Below are positions 8,300-16,792 of a stretch of DNA of 64,000 nt, in pieces. Numbering within the stretch: the stretch's first letter is position 1; each line of letters opens with the position of its first letter. Source of the stretch: Bacteriovoracaceae bacterium (GTDB lineage Bacteria; Bdellovibrionota; Bacteriovoracia; Bacteriovoracales; Bacteriovoracaceae); assembly GCA_025210745.1 (NCBI GenBank), contig JAOARC010000046.1, positions 1 to 64,000 of the forward strand, in the 5' to 3' direction. Made by a program: the position numbers and the translations under genes. Under the pieces are notes generated by a model. The model was not told the origin of the DNA, made no database searches, and saw only the letters and a list, made by a program, of their open reading frames with translations.

Positions 8300-10225
8300 G
8301 TGACTTTTGACAATTTTGGTCTAAAAGAAGGCCTATTATCCGCATTACAAGACATTGGATTTGAAAAACCAACAGATATTCAAAGCGAAACAATTAAACC
8401 AATTTTAGAGGGTAAAGATATTTTTGCTATGTCTGAAACTGGTTCTGGAAAAACGGGATCCTTTGCTATTCCAATAATTGAAAAAATTCTAAGATCACAA
8501 AATGAGTTTGAAAAATATCTTGTTTTAAGTCCAACTAGAGAGCTTGCTCAGCAAACAGCAAGTGTTATAAATCAATTAGGTGCAACTATGGGAATTAGTA
8601 GTGCATGTCTGATTGGTGGTGAAAAATTTGAAAAGCAACAAAAGCAAGTTGAAACAGCTAAAGTATATGTGGCAACACCTGGAAGGTTTTGTGATTTTGT
8701 TAAGCAAAAGTTTGTTCCAGCTAAAGATATCATATGCGTAGTTTTTGACGAAGCAGATCGTCTATTTGAAATGGGATTTCAAAAAGATATTGAATTTGCT
8801 TTATCGAAGGTTCAAAAAGATAGACAGCTTGTAATGGTTTCAGCAACTTCTAATATGGAAGTTTTAAAAACAGCATATAAGTTTCACTCTGAGCCATTAG
8901 AGATTAAACTGAATCATGATGACTTACTAGTTGATAATATCAATCATGAAGTAGCGATGATTTGTGAAGATGAAAAAATGCCGTACCTTGTAAACTTTCT
9001 TAGAAAAAGAAAAGATGATTGTACGATAATTTTTTGTAATACTCAGTATATGACTCATTTAGTGAGTATGTGGCTTAATAAAATGGACTTTAAGTCTATG
9101 GCCATATCTGGAAAACTAGCACAGAATAGAAGAACAAAGTTAATGGAATCTTTTAGAAATAAAGAGATTACAACTTTAGTATGTACAGATGTTGCGGCAA
9201 GAGGCCTTGATATTGATGATGTAAACCTTGTTGTTAATTATGATCTTCCAAATGAAGCTGCTAACTATGTTCACAGAATTGGAAGAACTGGTAGAGCCGG
9301 AAAAGAGGGTTATGCCATAAGTTTTTGTGGTGAAAATGATGGGGAAAATCTTGATGCCATCTACACACTTATTGAAGATAAAATTAATAAAATCGATATT
9401 GAAGATGAAGATTTTGCAACTGATTTAGTTCCAAGACCAAAAATAGATAGTAAAACTCTTAAGGAATATTCTGATAAAAAACCTAAAAAAGAGTTTAAGA
9501 AAAATAAACCTAAAAAAGAATTCAAAAAAGATCAAAAAAGAGAAAAAGACATGACTGAAAGAAAAAGAAAAGTACAAAATCACACTCCTGAAAAGATTAA
9601 AACTTTTGAAATTGAAACAACTAGTGAAAAAGATGCTAAAAATAAAGCTCTTAGATATTTTAAACTTATGGACGATAGTCTTCTTAAGATGGAAGTTCTA
9701 TCTAAAGGCTCTAAGAAATTTATCTTCTTTGGACCAAGAAAAGTTAAATATTCATTTAGCGTAACTCCAATTTTTAAAAGAATGTTATTACCATTTTTAA
9801 TTAAGCTGATTAAGAAAATGGGATTAAATGTATATGTAAGAGTTTCTTTTAAAGAGCCAGAAGTTAGAATCAATATATCTGGTAAAGATATTAAAGCCTT
9901 TATGGCAAATAAGTTTGCTCTAAAAAGAGCTGTAGAGCAGTTAGCACTTGTTCAACTTAGACAAAAAATTTATTTATCCCCAAGTATTAAGGTTAATGTA
10001 AGATTAGATAAAGAAGATAATAGAATGACTGAAGCTCAGATCATAGAGTTAGTAGAAAAAACAAAAGCACAAATTATCGAAACTAAAGAAGCAAAAACTC
10101 TTAATGCTCTAAACCCAGCTGATAGAAGAATCGTACATCAAGCAATTAATGATGATGCACGATTTGAAAGTAACTCTATAGGGGATGGAAGATTTAAGAA
10201 AATTGAGATTTCTTTAAAAGCTTAA
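8300..10225 (+). CDS. DEAD-box RNA helicase fused to a Jag/KhpB-like RNA-binding module
   Basis: This 641-residue cytoplasmic protein starts at GTG with AAGAGAG upstream. Residues 1 to about 375 form a complete DEAD-box helicase core: Q motif around 21-29, SETGSGKT with Lys51, PTREL, DEAD at 150-153, SAT, and HRIGRTGRAG. A lysine-rich linker (about 395-430) follows. The C-terminal third resembles the Jag/KhpB protein: a Jag-N-like stretch at about 434-485 (ending KFIFFGPRKVKYSF), a KH-like stretch at about 500-550 (VRINISGKDIKAFMANK), and an R3H-like domain at about 565-641 with NPADRRIVH, giving the Arg609-x3-His613 motif. Helicase function is certain; the C-terminal assignment is from pattern and order of domains. 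It probably remodels structured RNA or ribosome precursors. Confidence 0.88.
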   Translation: MTFDNFGLKEGLLSALQDIGFEKPTDIQSETIKPILEGKDIFAMSETGSGKTGSFAIPIIEKILRSQNEFEKYLVLSPTRELAQQTASVINQLGATMGISSACLIGGEKFEKQQKQVETAKVYVATPGRFCDFVKQKFVPAKDIICVVFDEADRLFEMGFQKDIEFALSKVQKDRQLVMVSATSNMEVLKTAYKFHSEPLEIKLNHDDLLVDNINHEVAMICEDEKMPYLVNFLRKRKDDCTIIFCNTQYMTHLVSMWLNKMDFKSMAISGKLAQNRRTKLMESFRNKEITTLVCTDVAARGLDIDDVNLVVNYDLPNEAANYVHRIGRTGRAGKEGYAISFCGENDGENLDAIYTLIEDKINKIDIEDEDFATDLVPRPKIDSKTLKEYSDKKPKKEFKKNKPKKEFKKDQKREKDMTERKRKVQNHTPEKIKTFEIETTSEKDAKNKALRYFKLMDDSLLKMEVLSKGSKKFIFFGPRKVKYSFSVTPIFKRMLLPFLIKLIKKMGLNVYVRVSFKEPEVRINISGKDIKAFMANKFALKRAVEQLALVQLRQKIYLSPSIKVNVRLDKEDNRMTEAQIIELVEKTKAQIIETKEAKTLNALNPADRRIVHQAINDDARFESNSIGDGRFKKIEISLKA

Positions 10226-10783
10226 ATTGTTTAAGCCAAAGTTTTCTGGGTTTTTAGCAATAACGTCTTTATAGTACTCATTAATTAACTCCATATCTTT
10301 GTTATAGGACTGTGGAGTTATAATGACTTTACCTATTTCAGCTTCTTTAGATTTATAGTTGGCTTTTGCTAAAATAATAGGAACGCCAGCTTCTTTTGCA
10401 ATATAATAAAAACCACTTTTCCATTTTTCATTTTTTGATCTTGTTCCTTCTGGAGAAATCAAAAGCAAGAGTTCATCACTGTTTATAAGTAAAGATGTAA
10501 GTTGTTTTGTTATAGACTCTTTATTCTTAAGCTTTTTTCTATCTACTCCAATAGCACCAATTGATTTTAAAATACTACCTAAAGGAAAGCTTAGCCATTC
10601 ATTTTTAATTAAAAACTTTCCTTCTATTTTGCTGGAGTAAAGAATATGCATAACTGTTACAAAATCCCAATTTGAAGTATGTGGAGCTCCAATAATAACG
10701 GCTTTTTTAAGGTTTTTTGGAATATGGTTATTTACCTTCCAACCTTGTGCTTTTGCAATTTTATGACAGATATATTTAATCAT
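10214..10783 (-). CDS. 1-acyl-sn-glycerol-3-phosphate acyltransferase family protein
   Basis: The 189-residue protein is a short PlsC-type acyltransferase. GAPHTSNWDF contains the HxxxxD catalytic motif and SPEGTRSKNEKW the substrate-binding EGTR motif. Family members transfer acyl chains to lysophosphatidate or related acceptors at the inner membrane. It lacks obvious membrane helices, and its length matches the small single-domain branch often annotated generically; the acceptor is not known. Its 3' end overlaps the convergent helicase gene by 12 bases, and it follows the lipoamide-dehydrogenase-like gene with a 4-base gap, so it is probably co-transcribed with that gene. Confidence 0.85.
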   Translation of the reverse strand: MIKYICHKIAKAQGWKVNNHIPKNLKKAVIIGAPHTSNWDFVTVMHILYSSKIEGKFLIKNEWLSFPLGSILKSIGAIGVDRKKLKNKESITKQLTSLLINSDELLLLISPEGTRSKNEKWKSGFYYIAKEAGVPIILAKANYKSKEAEIGKVIITPQSYNKDMELINEYYKDVIAKNPENFGLNNLSF

Positions 10784-10787
10784 ATGT

Positions 10788-12176
10788 TTAATTTATCATT
10801 TTAAGCTCAAGACTTCTACTGTTATTAAGTTTGAAGTATAGGTCTCTAAGCGCTGTTCTTAGGCCTTCTTCAATAACTGGATGATAAAAAGGAAGCTCTA
10901 ACACTCTTTTTACATCAAGCTCTAAATCGATAACCCAAGCTAGTAGGTGAGCAAGATGCTCAGCATCTGGACCAAATATTTCAGCACCAACAATTTTTTG
11001 CGACTCTTTTTCAGCATACACACTTAAAAGACCCATCTCTTTTCTTTTCACGATACTTCTTCCTTGGCCTTCAAAACTAGCGCCTCCTGTTTCAAATGAA
11101 TCTTCTTTTAAATCTTTAAATCTTGTTCCTACAGTTGCTATATTTGGATCACTAAATGTAATTCCTAATCCCGTTTTTTCTTTATAAGATTGTTTTTTCG
11201 ATACAGCATTTATTCCAGCAATTTTTCCTTGATCAGAAGCTTCATGTAAAATAGGTCTATGTCCATTTACATCTCCGGCGATAAAAATATGATCAGCTTC
11301 AAGTAGAGAAAATGTTGTTTTATCAAACTGTGGCATTCCTCTTTCATTTAGTGTTACGCCAGCATTGTCTAGATCTAGTAAGTCAAGATTAGATCTTCTT
11401 CCAAGACTTACTAAAGCTTTATCTACTAAAAACTCTTTACCTTGCGTTTCTAGTATAAGCTTATTATCTTTAATGCCTTTAATATTTGCTCCATTTGTAT
11501 AAATGGGAAATTCTTTACTCATCTTATCGATTACATAATCTTGTAGTTTAGGATCAGTTAGACCTCCAATTTCTTTTCCAAGACCAATTCCTATTACATC
11601 TGTTCCAATTCTACTTAAGGCTTGACCTAGTTCAATACCAATAACACCAAGGCCTAAAACACCAACGCTTTTTGGAAAAGATTCACTTTCAAAAAACTCA
11701 TTTGTATTAATAAGATAATCTTTATACTCAAGCCAAGGAGCAGGTATAATGGGACGAGATCCAGTGGCAATAATGATTCTTTTGGCGTAAATAATCTCAT
11801 CACCTAGATCTAAGTGATGAGCATCAACAAATTTTGCTCTTTTAGCAATAATCTTATCTTTAAATTCATCAATTGAACTATTTACTGATCTAACGAACCT
11901 ATCTCTAAGAGATCTTACATAGTTCATAAGTTTTTTATGATCAAGTTTGATGTGTTTATTGCCACTTACTCCAATTGTTTCTAATGACTTTGTATTATAA
12001 TAATCATTCGCCGCTTGGATTAAAACTTTTGAAGGCATACATCCAACTCTAGCGCAAGTTGTTCCTAATGGGCCATTGTCAATTATGGCATAATTATCTG
12101 TAACTTTTGCTACTTCTTTTCTTGCACTTAACCCTGCTGTTCCAGCACCAATAATAACAACATCAAACTTTTTCAT
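10788..12176 (-). CDS. Dihydrolipoyl dehydrogenase-like disulfide oxidoreductase
   Basis: This 462-residue flavoprotein belongs to the pyridine nucleotide-disulfide oxidoreductase class I family. VVIIGAGTAGLSA at 6-18 binds FAD, and TTCARVGCMPSK holds the redox-active pair Cys41 and Cys46. GVLGLGVIGIELGQ binds NAD(P)H, IFIAGDVNG is the second FAD site, and the C-terminal dimer domain ends with YHPVIEEGLRTALRDL. The GTTCARVGC form differs from the GGTCLNVGC of the true E3 encoded at 44.4 kb, so this is a separate subfamily. AGGAG precedes the ATG. It lies downstream of peroxiredoxin-glutaredoxin on the same strand, which hints at a role in thiol-peroxide reduction rather than a dehydrogenase complex. 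Confidence 0.85.
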   Translation of the reverse strand: MKKFDVVIIGAGTAGLSARKEVAKVTDNYAIIDNGPLGTTCARVGCMPSKVLIQAANDYYNTKSLETIGVSGNKHIKLDHKKLMNYVRSLRDRFVRSVNSSIDEFKDKIIAKRAKFVDAHHLDLGDEIIYAKRIIIATGSRPIIPAPWLEYKDYLINTNEFFESESFPKSVGVLGLGVIGIELGQALSRIGTDVIGIGLGKEIGGLTDPKLQDYVIDKMSKEFPIYTNGANIKGIKDNKLILETQGKEFLVDKALVSLGRRSNLDLLDLDNAGVTLNERGMPQFDKTTFSLLEADHIFIAGDVNGHRPILHEASDQGKIAGINAVSKKQSYKEKTGLGITFSDPNIATVGTRFKDLKEDSFETGGASFEGQGRSIVKRKEMGLLSVYAEKESQKIVGAEIFGPDAEHLAHLLAWVIDLELDVKRVLELPFYHPVIEEGLRTALRDLYFKLNNSRSLELKMIN

Positions 12177-12196
12177 ATTAACTCCTGATATTTCAA

Positions 12197-12298
12197 TTAC
12201 ATAAACTTTTTGTGGCTAGGCGTCCAATGAGACATCACCGTAGCGTACAAATAGTACATGAGGATGATGACGAAGTAGGACAACGACCCCACAAGAGA
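12197..12298 (-). other. Structured, compositionally odd spacer with a possible 31-codon ORF
   Basis: The spacer between the peroxiredoxin and lipoamide-dehydrogenase-like genes is richer in G+C than its surroundings. It contains four nested inverted pairs in order: TTGTGG/CCACAA, GTCC/GGAC, CATCA/TGATG and GTAC/GTAC. On the minus strand a frame from GTG (12290-12292) to TAA (12197-12199) would encode 31 residues, with a hydrophobic stretch (SLSYFVIILMYYLYATVM) and a polar tail. No Shine-Dalgarno precedes that GTG. It may be a structured untranslated RNA, a small membrane protein, or both. Confidence 0.35.
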
Positions 12299-12314
12299 TT
12301 TATGTATTTGAAGC

Positions 12315-13040
12315 TTACTTTAAAATCTTAGATAACTGATCAAACCCACCAATCCTTTGCCCATTAGCAAACACTTGTGGAACCTTTGTATCTCCACTTA
12401 CAGCAACTAATGTCTTAATAGAGAAGTGATCATTTAAACTTAACTCTTCAAATGCAATATTATTTTTCTTTAAAAGCTCTTTAGCTTCATAGCAAAATGG
12501 ACATCCTGGTCTTGTAAATACTGTATAAGATTTAGGAATCTCTATATTAGGGTTTACAAATTTAAGCATTGAATCAGCATCACTATTTGAAAATGGATCC
12601 CCTGGCTCTTCGTTTTCAATAAACATTTTTTCAATAGTTCCATCGTTAACGATCATCGAGTATCTCCATGACCTTTTTCCAAATGTTAGATCATTCTTAT
12701 TTACTAGAAATCCTAGCTTTTCACTTAGTTCTCCATTTCCATCTGGAAGCATTGTAATATTGTCTGCCTTAAGAGATTTTTTCCATTCATTCATCACAAA
12801 AGAATCATTTACTGATAAACAAATCACATCATCAAATCCTTCTTTTTTAAAGGTTTCATATAACTCGTTATATCTTGGAAGGTGAGTTGATGAACAAGTT
12901 GGTGTAAATGCTCCTGGAAGTGCAAAAAGTGCAACTTTTTTTCCTTTGAAAAAATCATCCGTAGATAACTCTTTCCATGAGTGTCCATCTCTAGTGTTAA
13001 ATTTTACTGCTGGAATTTTTGTTCCTGTTAGATCTTTCAT
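12315..13040 (-). CDS. Peroxiredoxin-glutaredoxin hybrid
   Basis: The 241-residue protein joins a Prx5-type peroxiredoxin (residues 1 to about 160; peroxidatic Cys49 in LPGAFTPTCSSTH) to a C-terminal glutaredoxin (FTRPGCPFCYEA, Cys180 and Cys183; TKVPQVFANGQRIGG for the cis-Pro and glutathione site). Such hybrids, known from Haemophilus and Vibrio, reduce hydrogen and alkyl peroxides with glutathione. I start at ATG 13040 rather than the in-frame ATG 7 codons earlier, because AAGGAG lies 6 bases ahead of it. It is followed by a second thiol-redox gene (10788-12176), the two separated by the odd spacer. Confidence 0.93.
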   Translation of the reverse strand: MKDLTGTKIPAVKFNTRDGHSWKELSTDDFFKGKKVALFALPGAFTPTCSSTHLPRYNELYETFKKEGFDDVICLSVNDSFVMNEWKKSLKADNITMLPDGNGELSEKLGFLVNKNDLTFGKRSWRYSMIVNDGTIEKMFIENEEPGDPFSNSDADSMLKFVNPNIEIPKSYTVFTRPGCPFCYEAKELLKKNNIAFEELSLNDHFSIKTLVAVSGDTKVPQVFANGQRIGGFDQLSKILK

Positions 13041-13140
13041 ATGCATCTCCTTGTTTTGCATGTTAAATAACTTGTATTATTTATCGCAAAAAAAGGTGAT
13101 AAGATCTAATTATTAGTTTTTATGGGGTGATAGTTTTTAT

Positions 13141-13617
13141 CTATTTTCTCTCAAAGTCAGCTTCTATGGCATCATCAAAGGCCCTCGTGTGATTAGAACT
13201 AGGTTTAGAAAAAGGGTTCCCTGACCCAGCTGAGTAGAACTTTATGTTTCCAGAAGCAATGCCCTTAGCAAACATCTTTTTAGCTATTTCTATATAAAGA
13301 AGCCTTGTTACTGGAAAAATCATGGAAAATCCTAAGATATCCGTTAAAAAGCCTGGTGTTAGCAGTAATAGACCGCCTCCAAATACTAGAAAGCCACTTA
13401 TGATTTCATTAGTAGGGATCTTATTAGTAGATAGATCTGTTTGAATTTTATTTAAGATAGCAAGCCCTTGGCTTTTAGCTAGAGCAGCTCCAACGATTCC
13501 CGTTGTGATAATGATAAGGATTGTATTAAAAAAACCAAAGAAAGAACCTAGCTTAAATAGAAGATAGATCTCTAGAGCTGGAATTAGTGTGAACATTAGA
13601 ACTAAGATACCAAACAT
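13141..13617 (-). CDS. fxsA: FxsA family inner-membrane protein
   Basis: The 158-residue protein has the FxsA pattern: an N-terminal membrane helix ending in IPALEIYLLFKLG, a second helix, the conserved GAALAKSQGLAILNKIQ cytoplasmic segment, then GFLVFGGGLLLLTPGFLTDILGF. FxsA in E. coli influences phage exclusion when overproduced; its normal role is uncertain. I place the start at ATG 13617, because AGGAGGA lies 3 bases ahead and the N-terminus then matches the family. An upstream in-frame ATG at 13683 would add 22 residues atypical for FxsA. It is transcribed away from the divergent ygiQ. Confidence 0.88.
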   Translation of the reverse strand: MFGILVLMFTLIPALEIYLLFKLGSFFGFFNTILIIITTGIVGAALAKSQGLAILNKIQTDLSTNKIPTNEIISGFLVFGGGLLLLTPGFLTDILGFSMIFPVTRLLYIEIAKKMFAKGIASGNIKFYSAGSGNPFSKPSSNHTRAFDDAIEADFERK

Positions 13618-13712
13618 AAATCCTCCTAAAGTATTGATATTTGGAAAAACCATAATATCTTTTAAATTAATCTGTGTAAACACTACCTAAACTATTGAAA
13701 ATATTCACAAAA

Positions 13713-13728
13713 AGCACTAAAAAGTGCT
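13713..13728 (+). promoter_or_regulatory. Small hairpin abutting the ygiQ start codon
   Basis: AGCACT (13713-13718) and AGTGCT (13723-13728) form a 6-bp stem with an AAAA loop, ending one base before the ATG at 13730. No Shine-Dalgarno is visible at this start, so the hairpin occupies the place of the ribosome site. Confidence 0.3.
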
Positions 13729-13729
13729 C

Positions 13730-15553
13730 ATGAATGAACTACCTTTGTCAGCATGGCTGCCAACAACAAAAAAAGAAGCAAAGCTCAAAGGCTGGGATGA
13801 ACTTGATGTGATTATTATCACAGGAGATGCTTATGTGGATCATCCCGCTTTTGGAAGTGCTGTTATTGGAAGAATTATTGAATCTTACGGATTAAAGGTA
13901 GCAATTATTCCTCAGCCAAATTGGCAAGATGATTTAAGAGATTTTAAAAAATTTGGAAAACCTAGATTATTTTTTGGCGTGACTGCCGGAAATATGGATT
14001 CGATGGTAAATAAGTATACCGCAGCTAAAAGAAAAAGAAGTAATGATGCTTATACAGCTGGGGGAGAGACAAACTTTAGACCTGATTATGCTAGTGTGGA
14101 ATACACAAAAATTTTAAAAGAGCTTTATCCTGATACTCCAGTTGTACTTGGAGGGATTGAAGGATCATTAAGAAGAGTTACTCATTATGATTATTGGAAA
14201 GAAAAGTTAGTTCCAAATATTCTAACTCAATCTGGAGCAGACCTTCTTATTTATGGAATGGGAGAGCAGCCTCTTAGGGACATAGTAAAACTTCTTAAAA
14301 AGGGAGTTCCATTTTCTTCTTTAAAAAATATTAATCAAAGTGCTTTTTTGCAAAATAGAATTGAAGATCTTCCTAAGGTTAAAAAATGGAAAACATTTAA
14401 GCTTGCATCCCATGAAGAATGTCTTAATGATAAGAAAAAGTATGCGAGAAATTTTAGGTACATAGAAACTGAATCTAATAAACAAAATGCTAGAAGACTT
14501 ACTCAAGCGATTGGAGATCAAGTTTTAGTTATAAATCCTCCCTATAAAGTGATGAGTGAAAAAGAAGTTGATGCTTCTTTTGATCTACCTTATACAAGAC
14601 AGCCCCATCCAAAATATAAAAAGCGTGGAGCTATTCCAGCATATGAGATGATAAAGTTTTCAGTTAATATGCATAGGGGATGTTTTGGTGGATGTACTTT
14701 TTGTACTATTTCAGCTCATCAAGGAAAGCTGATTGCAAGTAGATCTAAAAAATCTATCATGAATGAAATCGATATGATGACCAAACAGCCGGACTTTAAA
14801 GGTTATCTATCAGATCTTGGTGGCCCATCAGCTAATATGTATCAAATGAAAGGTATTGATCAAAAGATGTGTGACGAGTGTTCACTACCTTCTTGTGTTT
14901 TTCCAAAGATTTGTACTAACCTTGATACTGACCCATCTAAGATGTTAGAGATCTATAGGGAAGTGAATGCAAACCCTAAAATCAAAAAAGCTTTTGTTGG
15001 AAGCGGACTAAGATATGATCTTATGTTTGATCCAGAGTCTAAACATAAAAAAACAGACGAGCAGTATGTAGAACAACTTATTACTCATCATGTTTCTGGA
15101 AGATTAAAAGTAGCTCCTGAGCACACTGAAGATCATGTTCTTGATATGATGAGAAAGCCATCTTTTAAATACTTTGAAATCTTTAAAGATAAGTTTGATA
15201 AGGTTTGTAAGAAAAATAATTTAAAACAAGAGATTATTCCATATTTTATTTCATCACATCCAGCTTGTAGTGCTGAAGATATGGCCGCTCTTGCTGCTAA
15301 AACAAAAAAACTTGGATATAAGTTAGAACAAGTTCAAGACTTCACGCCAACTCCAATGACTATGGCAACAGTGATTTATTATTCTGGATATAATCCATAT
15401 ACTATGGATAAAGTAAAAACGGCTCTTACTTATGATGAAAAATCTAAGCAAAGAAAGTTTTTCTTTTGGTATAGAGAAGAAAATAAAAACTTAATTAAAA
15501 ATACCTTATCTAAAATTAAAAGATTCGATATCACTAAAGAGCTTTTTGGATAA
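13730..15553 (+). CDS. YgiQ family radical SAM protein
   Basis: This 607-residue cytoplasmic protein is a full-length YgiQ homologue. An N-terminal B12-binding-like region begins with LSAWLPTT and GDAYVDHPAFGSA. The radical SAM core carries MHRGCFGGCTFC, where Cys318, Cys322 and Cys325 would ligate the 4Fe-4S cluster. Further family blocks are VAPEHTEDHVLDMMRKP and QDFTPTPMTMAT. The reaction is not established for the family. I use ATG 13730; an in-frame GTG six bases earlier lies inside a hairpin. The next gene starts one base after its stop, so the two are probably co-transcribed. Confidence 0.92.
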   Translation: MNELPLSAWLPTTKKEAKLKGWDELDVIIITGDAYVDHPAFGSAVIGRIIESYGLKVAIIPQPNWQDDLRDFKKFGKPRLFFGVTAGNMDSMVNKYTAAKRKRSNDAYTAGGETNFRPDYASVEYTKILKELYPDTPVVLGGIEGSLRRVTHYDYWKEKLVPNILTQSGADLLIYGMGEQPLRDIVKLLKKGVPFSSLKNINQSAFLQNRIEDLPKVKKWKTFKLASHEECLNDKKKYARNFRYIETESNKQNARRLTQAIGDQVLVINPPYKVMSEKEVDASFDLPYTRQPHPKYKKRGAIPAYEMIKFSVNMHRGCFGGCTFCTISAHQGKLIASRSKKSIMNEIDMMTKQPDFKGYLSDLGGPSANMYQMKGIDQKMCDECSLPSCVFPKICTNLDTDPSKMLEIYREVNANPKIKKAFVGSGLRYDLMFDPESKHKKTDEQYVEQLITHHVSGRLKVAPEHTEDHVLDMMRKPSFKYFEIFKDKFDKVCKKNNLKQEIIPYFISSHPACSAEDMAALAAKTKKLGYKLEQVQDFTPTPMTMATVIYYSGYNPYTMDKVKTALTYDEKSKQRKFFFWYREENKNLIKNTLSKIKRFDITKELFG

Positions 15554-15554
15554 A

Positions 15555-16718
15555 ATGAAAATCTCTATCGTTGGAGCTGGGGCAAGCTCCTTATTCTGTT
15601 CTTATTTTCTAATTAAAAAGGGTCATAGTGTTGATCTTTATGAAAAAGAATCCACTGCTTTTAAAAAATTTCTTATTGCTGGAAAAAGTGGTTTAAATAT
15701 CACTAATGACGAAGAGCTAGATAGCTTTCATTATAATTATTTTGAAAATAAAGATTTGTTTAAAGGCTTATTAAAAGACTTTTCAAAAGAAGATACTAAA
15801 GCCTGGTTACAAGAGTTAGGGATTGAAAACTTTGTAGGTTCTAGTAAAAAGGTTTTTCCTAAAACGTTTAAGGCGGCTGGTCTAATTAAAAAAATTAAAG
15901 ATTATTTAGAAGAATCAAATAGATTTAATCTTTATTTAAATCATAAGCTTATAGACTTTGATAATGAAAAACTTTATTTTGAAGATTCTAGTGTAAAGTA
16001 CGATAAGGCCATCTTAGCTTTAGGTGGAGCTAGTTGGAAAAAAACTGGAAGTGATGGACAGTTTCTTTCAATATTTACTTCAAAGAATATTAAAGTTAAT
16101 GAGTTTAAGCCTTCTAACTGCGGCTTTATTTCAAATATAAAAAGTGAAAAACGTATTCCCATAAAAAATGCCGTTTTTAGTTTTATGGATAAAAGTATAA
16201 GAGCTGAGGCTTTAATTACTGAATATGGTATTGAGGGGGGAGCCATTTATCCATTAAGCTCTTATATAAGATCTAACTTAGATAAAAGTTTATATATAGA
16301 TTTTTATCCAGATAAGTCGGTTGAAAAGATTATAGATGAATTCAATGCTCTTTCTAATAAACTTTCATACTCAAATAAGCTAAAAAAGGTTTTTCCTTTT
16401 GATAAAGATCTTTTCGAGGTGATAAAGAGGTCTTTAACAAAAGATGAGTACCTTAATTTTAATAAATACTTAATGACGATAAAAAGCTTTAGAGTTGAAA
16501 TTAAAAGACCTGTTGATATTGATCAAGCAATTAGTACCAGTGGCGGAGTTTGCTTTACTCAATTAGAAGATGATTTTAGTTTAAAAGAGTATTCTAATAT
16601 TTATCTAACGGGTGAGATGCTTGATTGGGAAGCACCAACAGGAGGCTTTTTAATTCAAGGTTGTTTTTCTATTTCATATCGAATAATACATGCCCTATCT
16701 TTACTTTATAGTATGTAA
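15555..16718 (+). CDS. HI0933-like NAD(P)/FAD-dependent oxidoreductase (TIGR03862-type)
   Basis: The 387-residue flavoprotein begins with the FAD-binding ISIVGAGASSLFCSYFL and the family block FLIAGKSGLNITND. ALGGASWKKTGSDG marks the middle region, and STSGGVCF with the closing TGEMLDWEAPTGGFLIQGC gives the C-terminal FAD contact. These agree with the TIGR03862 branch of the HI0933/BaiN family, which has no settled substrate. The start is ATG 15555, one base past the ygiQ stop; an in-frame TTG at 15546 is possible because an AGAG lies close to it. A second family member is encoded at 29.8 kb. Confidence 0.85.
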   Translation: MKISIVGAGASSLFCSYFLIKKGHSVDLYEKESTAFKKFLIAGKSGLNITNDEELDSFHYNYFENKDLFKGLLKDFSKEDTKAWLQELGIENFVGSSKKVFPKTFKAAGLIKKIKDYLEESNRFNLYLNHKLIDFDNEKLYFEDSSVKYDKAILALGGASWKKTGSDGQFLSIFTSKNIKVNEFKPSNCGFISNIKSEKRIPIKNAVFSFMDKSIRAEALITEYGIEGGAIYPLSSYIRSNLDKSLYIDFYPDKSVEKIIDEFNALSNKLSYSNKLKKVFPFDKDLFEVIKRSLTKDEYLNFNKYLMTIKSFRVEIKRPVDIDQAISTSGGVCFTQLEDDFSLKEYSNIYLTGEMLDWEAPTGGFLIQGCFSISYRIIHALSLLYSM

Positions 16719-16792
16719 AATTTTCCAAACATGTGGCGCTGTGCATAATTTTTTGTTATAAACTTCTTAATATATAATTTAGGAGAATTATT

